From contig CAMAWH010000060.1 in NCBI GenBank assembly GCA_945861635.1, positions 1 through 32,723 of the forward strand: a stretch of DNA of 32,723 nt, given 5' to 3'. Source of the DNA: Klebsiella pneumoniae (GTDB taxonomy: Bacteria > Myxococcota_A > UBA796 > SXON01). Below, piece after piece: positions 1-6,999 of this stretch. How positions within the stretch are numbered: the first letter of the stretch is position 1; every line of letters starts with the position of its first letter. The position numbers were made by a program, and so were the translations under genes. Below the pieces are notes generated by a model. It saw only the letters and a program-made list of their open reading frames with translations, had not been told where the DNA came from and searched no databases.

Positions 1-1
1 G

Positions 2-703
2 CTCGCCGCCGCCGCTGCCGCCGCCGGTGCCGCCGCCGCGCTCGCCGCCGCCGCGCGGGTCGCGTGGCTGCACGCGGCCACGCTCGTTCTGGATGACATC
101 GTCGACCAAGCGGAACTGCGTCGCGGCGTCCCGGCGCTGCACCGCGCCACCGATTCCGTCTTTGCCGCCGGTACCGCCACGCTCATTCTCGCCCGCCTCG
201 CCGCCACTTCGCCCGACCTGATCGACGTCATGTACTCGCTCGCCGAAGGCCAGCGCCTCGAACTCGCGCGCGCGGGGGATGCATCGATGTCAATGGGCGA
301 CTGGTACACCATCGCGGGTGCAAAGACGGCGCGACTGTTCTCCATCGCGGCAGTCAGCGGTGGCGAGGCAGCGGGCGCCTCCGCTGCGGAGAGGCGTGCC
401 CTTTCCCGGTACGGTCATGAACTCGGCCTCGCCTTCCAGATCATCGACGACCTGTTGGATGTCGTCGGGGAGGCCTCGCAGCTTGGAAAGCGCCCCGGCA
501 ACGACGCGCAGGCCGGCCGCGTGACGTACCCCGCCCTGCTCGCCCGCGATCTCGCGCTCGCGGCGGACCCTGACGTTGCGGCGCGTTGCCGAGGGCGTGC
601 GCAGGACCATGCGGATCGCGCCGTTGCGGCCCTGTCCGCACTTTCTGGCGATACGACGACGCTGCGGCAGATCGCCCGCATGTGCGTCGAGCGTTCGTCG
701 TGA
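2..703 (+). CDS. Polyprenyl (trans-isoprenyl) diphosphate synthase, 5'-truncated by window edge
   Basis: Chain-elongating prenyltransferase that condenses isopentenyl diphosphate with an allylic diphosphate. The frame is open from base 2. Seen: an Ala-rich helix, the first Asp-rich motif as LVLDDIVDQAELRRG (DDxxD followed by RRG), the mid-protein KTARLF segment, the second Asp-rich motif FQIIDDLLDVVG, then LGKRPGNDAQAGRVTYPALL, matching the family's GK-D-GK-T-P pattern. Both metal-binding motifs are intact, so the enzyme should be active. The amino end, which carries the chain-length determinants, is mostly outside the window, so product length (FPP, GGPP or longer) cannot be called. The stop TGA overlaps the GTG start of the next gene by 4 bp (GTGA), which implies translational coupling. 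Confidence 0.93.
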   Translation, partial: LAAAAAAAGAAAALAAAARVAWLHAATLVLDDIVDQAELRRGVPALHRATDSVFAAGTATLILARLAATSPDLIDVMYSLAEGQRLELARAGDASMSMGDWYTIAGAKTARLFSIAAVSGGEAAGASAAERRALSRYGHELGLAFQIIDDLLDVVGEASQLGKRPGNDAQAGRVTYPALLARDLALAADPDVAARCRGRAQDHADRAVAALSALSGDTTTLRQIARMCVERSS

Positions 704-2280
704 TTCTGGGGCGGTCGCTCTTCGACCACCTCAAGCGCGTTGCCGGCTGGATGCTCTCCGGTGTCGTCGTCCTCGCGTGCTACGGCGTCGGCAAAATCGC
801 CGCCCCGCACCATCTCCTTCCGCTGACGACTGTGGATACCCTCATCCCGTTGCTCCCGTGGACCATCTGGATCTACGGTTCGGGAACGAAAGCCGCCTTC
901 GTCGCGTGGATGATGGTTCCCAGCGGTGCGGCAGGACGGCGATTGTTTGGCACGCTGGTGCTCTGCTCCGTCGTCTGCGCGGCCTGCTTTTTGGCGTACC
1001 CGACCACCTACCCGCGCGACCTCTTTCCCCTCCCGCTCGGGTCCACCTTCACGCTCGCCGAATTCGCCAATCTGCGCGAAGCGGACTCGCCGTCCAACTG
1101 CCTTCCCTCGTTGCATGTGGCGCTCGCGTGGGGGTTGGCGCTGAATTGGGCCGGCTTCCTGAAACGCTGGCGGTGGCTGCCCATTCTCTGGGCCGTGGCC
1201 GTTTCCGTGTGCACGCTCACCACCAAGCAACACTATGTGATCGACGTGCCCACCGGAGCCGCCGTTGGCGTCGCAAGCTGGTGGGCGACGGGATGGCTCG
1301 GGGCCCGCAAGCCTGTGCCGTTGCGCCTCTCGTTGGCAGACCCGCGGGCGGCCGAGGCGCTGCTTGCGCGGGTGCGGGCCCATCAGTGGCGGTTGGACGA
1401 ATTGCCGCCGTTTCCCGCCCGGCAATTGCCGACGCGCATGGCGAGACTCCTGAACGAGGTCATTTACATCGAGGAGATCGCCAGGCTGAACTTCGAGCTG
1501 TTGAGGGATGCGAGCGACACACCCGTGCTACGCGAACTATACCAGTTGTTCGCCGAGGAAGAGCGCCGACATGCAGACGGACTACGACGTATCCTGTCCG
1601 GTGCGGGAGAAGGGATTCGGCCGCCCGGGCTTGGAAACGCGCTCGTGCTTGACCAATTCGACGAGTTGCATCCGGACGTTGACGGGCCCCTTGTCGCTAT
1701 TTCCACGCCGGTGTTCGAGACGTTTCTCGACGCCGGCACCATTCCGTTTCTTCAGGCACATCCGGATTTGAAATCGGCGGCCTTCGATGCGTTCGTCGAG
1801 CGCGTGTGTGCCGACGAAGCGGCGCATCTTGCGCTCAATTGGATGGTGTCGCGCTCGGTTGCGCAGTCGTTCTCAGGGTGGCGCGGGCTGCGCCTGCTCG
1901 ACAACCCCAACCTCCTTCGCGGTACCCGCGCGGTGCCCTGGATGTCGTTGGAGGTGTATGCGCTCGCGCATCGACTTGGGTACGACTTCAGCACGTTATT
2001 GGCGCCGTTCTCGCGGTTGTGGCGTCTGGGAGATCGCTTCCCGGAGCTGCGCGCGTTTCCGTTGTGGTGGCCGATTCGTCTCTTCGTCATCGCCGGGGTC
2101 GTCGCGACATGGACGTGCATGCTTTTGGTCCGGACGCGACTGATGTTTGCCGAGGTCTGGGTCCTCGTTGGGCGCGTTGCGGGCGTCGTATCGCGGCTCC
2201 TGTTTGGCGACGCACTCCTCATTCGGCGCGGGCTGCCCCCGGTTGGGCCGATTCCCGGCGCGCTTCCCGCCAGCGCATGA
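700..2280 (+). CDS. PAP2-family lipid phosphatase fused to ferritin-like di-iron domain
   Basis: About 526 aa from GTG 700, chosen because it overlaps the upstream stop as GTGA; upstream in-frame starts would lie inside the prenyl synthase. Residues 1-205 form a multi-helix membrane PAP2 domain of the inositol-phosphotransferase/Aur1-like kind: LPSLH with His139, then KQHYVIDV with His178 and Asp182 (catalytic triad). Residues about 230-400 form a ferritin-like bundle: Glu258/259, EERRH (Glu288, His291), Glu340 and DEAAH (Glu373, His376), the two E...ExxH half-sites expected for a carboxylate-bridged di-iron centre. A further hydrophobic pair of helices (IRLFVIAGVVATWTCMLL) lies near the carboxyl end. 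Linkage to a prenyl synthase suggests that a prenyl- or lipid-phosphate is dephosphorylated and perhaps oxidised at the membrane. The substrate is unknown. The last 62 bp overlap the convergent VanZ-like gene. Confidence 0.85.
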   Translation: MILGRSLFDHLKRVAGWMLSGVVVLACYGVGKIAAPHHLLPLTTVDTLIPLLPWTIWIYGSGTKAAFVAWMMVPSGAAGRRLFGTLVLCSVVCAACFLAYPTTYPRDLFPLPLGSTFTLAEFANLREADSPSNCLPSLHVALAWGLALNWAGFLKRWRWLPILWAVAVSVCTLTTKQHYVIDVPTGAAVGVASWWATGWLGARKPVPLRLSLADPRAAEALLARVRAHQWRLDELPPFPARQLPTRMARLLNEVIYIEEIARLNFELLRDASDTPVLRELYQLFAEEERRHADGLRRILSGAGEGIRPPGLGNALVLDQFDELHPDVDGPLVAISTPVFETFLDAGTIPFLQAHPDLKSAAFDAFVERVCADEAAHLALNWMVSRSVAQSFSGWRGLRLLDNPNLLRGTRAVPWMSLEVYALAHRLGYDFSTLLAPFSRLWRLGDRFPELRAFPLWWPIRLFVIAGVVATWTCMLLVRTRLMFAEVWVLVGRVAGVVSRLLFGDALLIRRGLPPVGPIPGALPASA

Positions 2281-2716
2281 CCGGGTAGACGATGCCGATG
2301 CCGGCGAGCGAGCCGAGCACGTTGGCGAGCCAATCTCCCCACTCTCCATCGCGACCGGTCAGGTGCTGGACCCACTCATCGGTGGCGGACCATGTCGCGA
2401 GCGCCACCAGCAGCGTGACGCCGGTACGCCCCGTCAAACGTCGGCCAGCGGCGAGCGACCACAAAAGCGCCGGCACGAAGAACAGGACGAAGTGGAGGGT
2501 CTTGTCCGAGACGATCGGGTCGAGCAGCGCCGGGGGATCGGGGAGACGCCGCGCGCCCTCGCGGAGCGTGTTCCAGACCGTTCGGATGGCCTGGCGGTTC
2601 GGATCCGCCTCCGACGTTCCCACCGACCTGGGGGGCGGGAAATGCGTCGCGACCAACGTAAACGCCATCGCGATGACCGCGGCGAGGGCAGCGCCCCACC
2701 GGAGGGTGCGCGTCAG
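2219..2716 (-). CDS. VanZ-like membrane protein
   Basis: Small integral membrane protein with the VanZ-family pattern: an amino-terminal helix, DKTLHFVLFFVPALLWSL, a third helix, then TDEWVQHLTGRDGEWGDWLANVLG, where the conserved Glu-Gln-Arg-Asp-Asn series is visible, and a final helix. VanZ proteins have been linked to glycopeptide resistance and envelope stress, but the biochemical role is not defined. The start is uncertain. There is no ATG/GTG/TTG near the expected amino end. CTG 2716 overlaps the TGA of the upstream phosphoesterase gene as CTGA and gives an ideal first helix (TRTLRWGAALAAVIAMAF). The first ATG (2668) would cut into that helix. It follows the phosphoesterase in one transcription unit and overlaps the opposing PAP2-ferritin gene by 62 bp. 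Confidence 0.75.
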   Translation of the reverse strand: MTRTLRWGAALAAVIAMAFTLVATHFPPPRSVGTSEADPNRQAIRTVWNTLREGARRLPDPPALLDPIVSDKTLHFVLFFVPALLWSLAAGRRLTGRTGVTLLVALATWSATDEWVQHLTGRDGEWGDWLANVLGSLAGIGIVYPVMRWREARRESAQPGAARAE

Positions 2717-3519
2717 CGCCGCGCCAATCGGACGAGCAGCGGCCGGTGGTCGGAGCCTCCCGCCTCCATGACCTCTACGCTCACCGGCGCCAGATCGGGA
2801 GAGTGAAACACGTGATCCGGCCGCCCCTCCCTCTCGCCGAATTGCGTGGTCCACGACCACGTCCGTATTGCCGGGGGAAAGGCGAACGCCGCGTCCCGCA
2901 GGCCAGCGGCCTCGATGCGATCGATGGCGCCTCCTTCTCCCTCGTTGAAATCGCCGACGAGGAGGTCTGGAGCGCGGTCGAAGCGCGTCAAATGGGCCTC
3001 GATTTCCGCCACGCGCTGGCCGCCCGTCGTGAAATATCCGGTGAACAAACCGTGTTCATCGAGCGGGGGATGGAGATGCACGAGCAGCGCGTCGAGCGCG
3101 CCGATGGGCGTCTCCAACACGAGACCCCACGCTGGAAATCTATCCACCGGCGAGGCGAGCCACCCGGCCGTCGTAACCGGGAAGCGCGACAAGATGCCCA
3201 TGCCGCCATCGGGCCCGTGATCGCGGAACTCGATGAACGGGTACGCTACAGCCCGCTCGCGGAAGGCCGCTTCCCATTGCGCGTGCGTTTCCTGAAGGGC
3301 CACAACGTCGGCATCGGCGGAAAGCACCGCGTCCACCGTATCCAGCGTAAACTGCTCGAAATTCACGTTGTACGTCAGGATCGAGATCGCTGGTGCGCCG
3401 GCGGCGGCACGCGGAAGGGGGTTCGGCGAGGCCGAACACGCGAACGCGGTGAGCGCGGGGAGCACGAGGAAAGGCGCGCAGCGTGCGTCGCGGCAGCATT
3501 GCAGGCGGAGACGCACCAC
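2713..3519 (-). CDS. Secreted endonuclease/exonuclease/phosphatase (EEP) family protein
   Basis: 268 aa from GTG 3519. An amino-terminal hydrophobic stretch (FLVLPALTAFACSAS) suggests export and possibly a weak lipobox at Cys28. EEP-fold motifs occur in order: ILTYNVNFEQ with the metal-site Asn, VVALQET with catalytic Glu77, LVGDFNEGEG (catalytic Asp and Asn), and GGSDHRPLLV at the carboxyl end (Asp257-His258 general base). The fold covers DNases, phosphoinositide phosphatases and sphingomyelinases. Export makes an extracellular or periplasmic phosphodiesterase likely; the substrate is not readable from sequence. The stop overlaps the presumed CTG start of the VanZ-like gene, so the two are probably co-translated. 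The gene is divergent from the lipoprotein at 3644. Confidence 0.85.
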   Translation of the reverse strand: MVRLRLQCCRDARCAPFLVLPALTAFACSASPNPLPRAAAGAPAISILTYNVNFEQFTLDTVDAVLSADADVVALQETHAQWEAAFRERAVAYPFIEFRDHGPDGGMGILSRFPVTTAGWLASPVDRFPAWGLVLETPIGALDALLVHLHPPLDEHGLFTGYFTTGGQRVAEIEAHLTRFDRAPDLLVGDFNEGEGGAIDRIEAAGLRDAAFAFPPAIRTWSWTTQFGEREGRPDHVFHSPDLAPVSVEVMEAGGSDHRPLLVRLARR

Positions 3520-3643
3520 GCGGCGTTCTAATCGCAGGGCACCGGCCCTGCGACGGCGGCGCCCGGCTCACAGCATCGCGACCACGCCCATCGCGCCGCC
3601 CGGTTTCCGCGACTACACTCTCTGCATCTTTTCGGAGTCCACG

Positions 3644-4321
3644 ATGCGCGCCACTGTCCCGTTCACGTCCGGCGTCTCGCTCCTCGTTCTGGCGGCTTGC
3701 ACCTTCGGAACGCCGACCGACTCCGCCGTCCCCAAGGATTCGGGCGGGGCGGAGGACTCCACTCCGGAAACCGCCTGGTACCTGACGTGCGGAGATCCTG
3801 TTTGCCAGGAGTATGCCGGGCCCACGGCGGGCGTCGAGCTGTGCGACGACGAGGCCGCCGGCGGCGAGTGCACAACGGAAGGCGAGATTTGCGACCCCGT
3901 GGACGGCTGCAACGCGATGCTGATTTGCGCCACCGAGGACCCAACCCAACAGGAAGGTGGCTGCCCCATTTCGCTGGCGAAGTACAAGCGGGAGATCCGC
4001 TACCTATCCGATGGGGAACGCGCGACGCTTGCTCGGGGCGCGTTGGAGATGCCGATCGCAACATGGTCCTATCGCTGGGAGCCTCCGGGAGCGGCGCCGC
4101 ATCTCGGTTTCGTGATCGACGACAACGAAGGCAGCTACGCTGTGGCAGCCGACGGTGCGCACGTCGATCTCTACGGCTACACCAGTCTGGCGCTGCTCTC
4201 TGTGCAGGAACAGTCGGACCGGCTCGCCGAGGCAGAGGCGCGATTGGCGCGTCAGGAGCAGGAACTCGCGGCCCTGCGCGCGCAGGTGACGGCGCTGTTG
4301 CAGGCCGACGGCCGACGATAA
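3644..4321 (+). CDS. Cys-rich lipoprotein with peptidase S74 chaperone-like C-terminal domain
   Basis: 225 aa from ATG 3644. Signal peptide with lipobox LAAC (Cys19), then a Ser/Asp/Thr-rich spacer. Residues 48-107 are Cys-rich (CGDPVC, CTTEGEICDPVDGCN, LICATEDP, GGCPIS). Residues about 110-225 resemble the intramolecular chaperone domain of phage tail spikes (S74/ICA type): ISLAKYKREIRYL in place of the usual S-D-x-RLK-x-x-I, then TWSYRWEP, PHLGFVIDD, VDLYGYTSLALLSVQEQ, and a terminal coiled coil of Glu/Arg/Leu heptads. No phage genes lie nearby, so this is likely a host envelope protein that uses the fold for trimerisation. The usual Ser-Asp cleavage dyad is replaced (Ser-Leu), so self-cleavage is doubtful. 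Convergent with the Trypco1-like gene, 13 bp away. Confidence 0.75.
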   Translation: MRATVPFTSGVSLLVLAACTFGTPTDSAVPKDSGGAEDSTPETAWYLTCGDPVCQEYAGPTAGVELCDDEAAGGECTTEGEICDPVDGCNAMLICATEDPTQQEGGCPISLAKYKREIRYLSDGERATLARGALEMPIATWSYRWEPPGAAPHLGFVIDDNEGSYAVAADGAHVDLYGYTSLALLSVQEQSDRLAEAEARLARQEQELAALRAQVTALLQADGRR

Positions 4322-4334
4322 GTCGCCGGCCCGT

Positions 4335-4637
4335 TTACGCTTCCCACCGCATTCGGACCCGGATCTGCCCGCTGTTCGGGTGCTGCGCCAGCGCTACCAC
4401 CGCATTGCTGTCGATGCGGACGCCGAATTCGATCTCCATCCTGACCGGCGCCGGCAGCGCTTCGACGCTGATGCCGCCCGCGAGCTGAGCCGCGGTGTGC
4501 TTGATGAGTTCCACGGCGCACTCCAGGACCCGGTCCGGGTCGGAGTTTCCCGTAGCCGCGTTCTTGTCGATTCCCCCGACGGTTTCGCAATCGATGAGCA
4601 GCCGGGTCTTGTCATTCAGGCGCGATTCAAGGAGCAT
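4335..4637 (-). CDS. Trypco1-like (trypsin-co-occurring domain 1) small protein
   Basis: 100 aa, cytoplasmic, no signal or membrane segment. The strand LLIDCETVGG is followed by a helix (DPDRVLECAVELIKHTAAQLAG), then RMEIEFGVRIDSNAVVALAQ (residues 67-85) and a final strand QIRVRMRWEA. The sequence V/I-E-x-EFG-V-x-(8)-A followed by a terminal V-x-x-RW matches the pattern of Trypco1/CU044_2847-type domains. These are known mainly beside trypsin-like proteases and EAD adaptors in bacterial conflict systems. Here no protease lies next to it. An EAD1 protein lies about 8 kb away and a caspase-like protein about 18 kb away. Its ATG is only 26 bp from the divergent methyltransferase start, so promoters must overlap. 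The family call rests on motif recall alone. Confidence 0.6.
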   Translation of the reverse strand: MLLESRLNDKTRLLIDCETVGGIDKNAATGNSDPDRVLECAVELIKHTAAQLAGGISVEALPAPVRMEIEFGVRIDSNAVVALAQHPNSGQIRVRMRWEA

Positions 4638-4663
4638 GCGGACTTGTAGGTGGTTGGCGCGAC

Positions 4664-5470
4664 ATGGGCAAGGACTCTGGACGAACTGAAACGCCGTGGT
4701 GGGCGCTCCGCTTTGAGGCGATGGCAGACATCGACCCCGGGTTTGTGGGGCAGATCGACGAGGCCGCTGAAGCGGAAGTCGAGTTTCTACAACGACTTCT
4801 GGAACTCGGTGCGGGTGAAAAAATCCTCGACGTTGGCTGCGGCTCCGGGCGGCACGCCGTGCTGCTGCACGAGGCCGGGCACGCGGTCACGGGTGTCGAT
4901 CTCTCGCCGCAGGTCCTTCGGATCGCGCGCGAGGCGTGGGAGGATAGAAATCCAAATAAGCGGGGTCCCCAGTGGATGCCGGGAGACATGCGCTGGCTGA
5001 AACTGCCTACGCATTACGACGCCGCCATCCTGATGAACCACACGTTTGGCATGTTCGAGGACGATGCGGAGCATCTGCGCGCGCTGTCGTCACTCGCGGA
5101 TGTGCTTCGGCCGGGCGGGCGCATCGCGATGCAGCTGTGGAACCCGTATTATCAGGCGGCAAATCCGTCGACGCGCTTCGCGCCTCAGGGCACGATTGCG
5201 GACGATTTGGACGTGATTCGCAGCACCCGATTCGACGCAATGCGCGGGCGAGTGGAAGAACGCATGGTGGCGTTCTGTGAGGGTGAACGCCATGAGTTGC
5301 CGACGCTCTCCGTCCGGGCGTGGACTCCGCCGGAGTTGATCGCGCTTTTGCAGGGGGCCGGCTTCGGCAAGGTCAAGGTCTACGGCAGCGAAGGGTGGGA
5401 TGTGCCCGAGGAACTGATCCCGGTACACCCAACCGATTCCGTCTGGCTGTGGGTCACTGCCACGTTGTAG
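4664..5470 (+). CDS. Class I SAM-dependent methyltransferase
   Basis: 268 aa. Rossmann methyltransferase with motif I ILDVGCGSGRHA (residues 54-65), acidic loop motif II GVDLS (Asp79), motif post-II MPGDMRWL, and motif IV region YDAAILMNHTFGMF, followed by LRPGGRIAMQLWNP. The carboxyl half has an inserted sheet (GRVEERMVAF and following) and ends with LQGAGFGKVKVYG, the usual terminal strands of UbiE/small-molecule methyltransferases. The substrate cannot be inferred. It is divergent from the Trypco1-like gene and convergent with the small charged protein at 5553. Confidence 0.9.
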   Translation: MGKDSGRTETPWWALRFEAMADIDPGFVGQIDEAAEAEVEFLQRLLELGAGEKILDVGCGSGRHAVLLHEAGHAVTGVDLSPQVLRIAREAWEDRNPNKRGPQWMPGDMRWLKLPTHYDAAILMNHTFGMFEDDAEHLRALSSLADVLRPGGRIAMQLWNPYYQAANPSTRFAPQGTIADDLDVIRSTRFDAMRGRVEERMVAFCEGERHELPTLSVRAWTPPELIALLQGAGFGKVKVYGSEGWDVPEELIPVHPTDSVWLWVTATL

Positions 5471-5496
5471 CAACCCGTCGGTTTCGTCGTAGACGC

Positions 5497-5515
5497 GCAA
5501 TCGCGGAGCGATTGC
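5497..5515. terminator. Hairpin between convergent genes
   Basis: Perfect 8-bp stem GCAATCGC / GCGATTGC with a 3-nt loop, between the methyltransferase stop (5470) and the stop of the convergent small gene (5553). There is no T-run on either strand, so it is only a candidate bidirectional terminator. Confidence 0.45.
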
Positions 5516-5552
5516 CAAAATTCCGAAGGTTCAACCGCGGAAGAGTACGGGA

Positions 5553-5759
5553 CTACTCCTCACCCGCTTCCTTGTTCGCAAGATCCTTGGCGCGCGTCAA
5601 CTTGGCGCGGGTGACCTTGACCTCACCCACGGCGCCCTTCGTGCGAGGTTGCTCCAACCGTTCGACGGTGTCGGGATCGGGTGCAGCGGACGAATATTCA
5701 CCGCTCATACGGTCGAAGATCGAGCGGACCCCCTGCTTCAGCTTGTCGCGGATACCCAT
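5553..5759 (-). CDS. Small charged protein of unknown function
   Basis: 68 aa from ATG 5759 (MGIRDKLKQGVRSIFDRM...). The first 18 residues form a basic amphipathic helix. A Ser/Pro/Asp segment follows, then a Lys/Arg/Glu-rich helix with the repeated theme KVTRAKLTRAKDLANKEAGEE. No signal peptide, no recognised family. It is supported by start position, third-base GC use and the absence of another gene between the methyltransferase and the cNMP gene. Divergent from the cNMP-binding gene with 66 bp between starts. Confidence 0.55.
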   Translation of the reverse strand: MGIRDKLKQGVRSIFDRMSGEYSSAAPDPDTVERLEQPRTKGAVGEVKVTRAKLTRAKDLANKEAGEE

Positions 5760-5825
5760 GCACAGAGCGTAGCCACGAACCCGGCAGCGATCAACTCTAT
5801 GGTATGAAAGGCGGGCGAGAGTCCC

Positions 5826-6359
5826 ATGACGTCGATCACGCTGGAACAGATCATCACCTTTCTCCTGGAAGCGCCGATGTTCGGGGACTTGAACCCGACG
5901 GAACTCTCGCAGATCGTGCACATCATGCAGGTGCAGCGGGTGCGCGCCGGGCACCCGATCTTCAAGGAAGGTGACCCTGGCGATGCGTGGTTCGTCATTT
6001 TTGACGGCGGAGCCGAGGTCTTCAAGAACGACGAATTCGGCCCATCGCGCCGGATTGCGGAGTTGACGCCGCGTGCGTGCTTCGGAGAAATGGCGATTCT
6101 CGACCATTCGCCCCGGTCGGCCAGCGTGATCGCGAAGGGAGATAGCACGGTCTTTCGATTCCCACGCACCGAATTCGAAGCGCTGATCGCAGACGACAAT
6201 CTGGCTGCGTACAAGCTGGTGTATGAGATGGCAAAGGTGCTTTGCATTCGTGCGCGCAACACGACGCAGGCGCTGACGGACGCGCTGAGTGACAAGGCGC
6301 CCGATCGGTTGGAGAAGACCTCGCGGAAGGTTGTCGAGGGCCAGGCCGTTTCGGAGTGA
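5826..6359 (+). CDS. Cyclic nucleotide-binding domain protein without DNA-binding domain
   Basis: 177 aa. A single cNMP-binding beta-roll: MFGDLNPTELSQIV, IFKEGDPGDAWFVIFDGGAEV, and the phosphate-binding cassette FGEMAILDHSPRSASV (residues 86-101), with the Glu (88) and Arg (97) that hold the cyclic phosphate and ribose. A helix follows (LVYEMAKVLCIRARNTTQAL) and a short charged tail. No helix-turn-helix is present, so it is a receptor or adaptor rather than a CRP-type transcription factor. The stop overlaps the ATG of the next gene by 1 bp (TGATG). It heads a four-gene set that ends in a cyclic phosphodiesterase/nucleotidase. Confidence 0.9.
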   Translation: MTSITLEQIITFLLEAPMFGDLNPTELSQIVHIMQVQRVRAGHPIFKEGDPGDAWFVIFDGGAEVFKNDEFGPSRRIAELTPRACFGEMAILDHSPRSASVIAKGDSTVFRFPRTEFEALIADDNLAAYKLVYEMAKVLCIRARNTTQALTDALSDKAPDRLEKTSRKVVEGQAVSE

Positions 6360-6976
6360 TGACGTTCGCGGTGTTGGGCATGGTGTTGCCAGTGTTGGGC
6401 ATGGCGTGGGCGGGGCCGCCGGAGCTGCCGCGCCCCACGACCGTCTACCCGCTGATGGAGCCGGATAGCGTCGTCGGTGAATATCGCGCGTGGGCGAAGT
6501 CCATCGGCAAAACCGGAGACGCTACGGAGCTGGAATGTGCGCCGTTCGCCGAGAATCTCGTGGAGTGTTTCCTGGATGCACGCGGGAGCCTCTACACGCG
6601 GGCGATGGGTTTTTCGGCTCCGACACTGGCGGCGGCGTTGGTACCCGGGACCCCGTTGGGCTTGACCGAAACGCACGTCGACGGGTTTACGCGCACGTAC
6701 TGGCTGCGCGCGCAGGGAGATGGGCAGGATCACGTGCCGATGGCGTGGCCGGCGGCGCTGGCGGCGGCTGTCGCGGGGCAGCCGGTCGTGGCCGTGCCCG
6801 TGCGCGGCGCGTTCGTGGCGTGGCTGCCCGGAGATGCGGAATTCGATAAAGTGATGGGGGTCGGCGTGCGGAAAATGTATGAGACGCTGCCCGATCCGGT
6901 GTCGCCGCTGTTGTATCAATGGCGAGACGGCGCGTGGGGGACGTGGGGGGTCGCGAAGCCGACGGTGGGGGGATAG
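6359..6976 (+). CDS. Exported protein of unknown function
   Basis: 205 aa from ATG 6359, which overlaps the upstream TGA by one base (a GTG at 6356 is the other possible start). Clear signal peptide TFAVLGMVLPVLGMAWA before GPPELPRP. The mature protein is about 185 residues, mixed alpha/beta, with two Cys (residues about 60 and 70), Trp-rich segments, and a Gly-Trp carboxyl end (YQWRDGAWGTWGV). No family is recognised. The neighbours suggest a periplasmic partner of the thioredoxin-fold protein and nucleotidase that follow. Confidence 0.75.
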   Translation: MTFAVLGMVLPVLGMAWAGPPELPRPTTVYPLMEPDSVVGEYRAWAKSIGKTGDATELECAPFAENLVECFLDARGSLYTRAMGFSAPTLAAALVPGTPLGLTETHVDGFTRTYWLRAQGDGQDHVPMAWPAALAAAVAGQPVVAVPVRGAFVAWLPGDAEFDKVMGVGVRKMYETLPDPVSPLLYQWRDGAWGTWGVAKPTVGG

Positions 6977-6999
6977 GCGCGGGTGGCGTTGGAGTCGCG

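Noticed and set aside
3971..4321. Prophage remnant suggested by the S74-like domain
   Set aside because: The protein has a lipoprotein signal and Cys-rich body, and no other phage gene, integrase or att-like repeat is near.
5760..5825. TATGGT-like -10 box before the cNMP gene
   Set aside because: No convincing -35 element at 16-18 bp; too weak to list.
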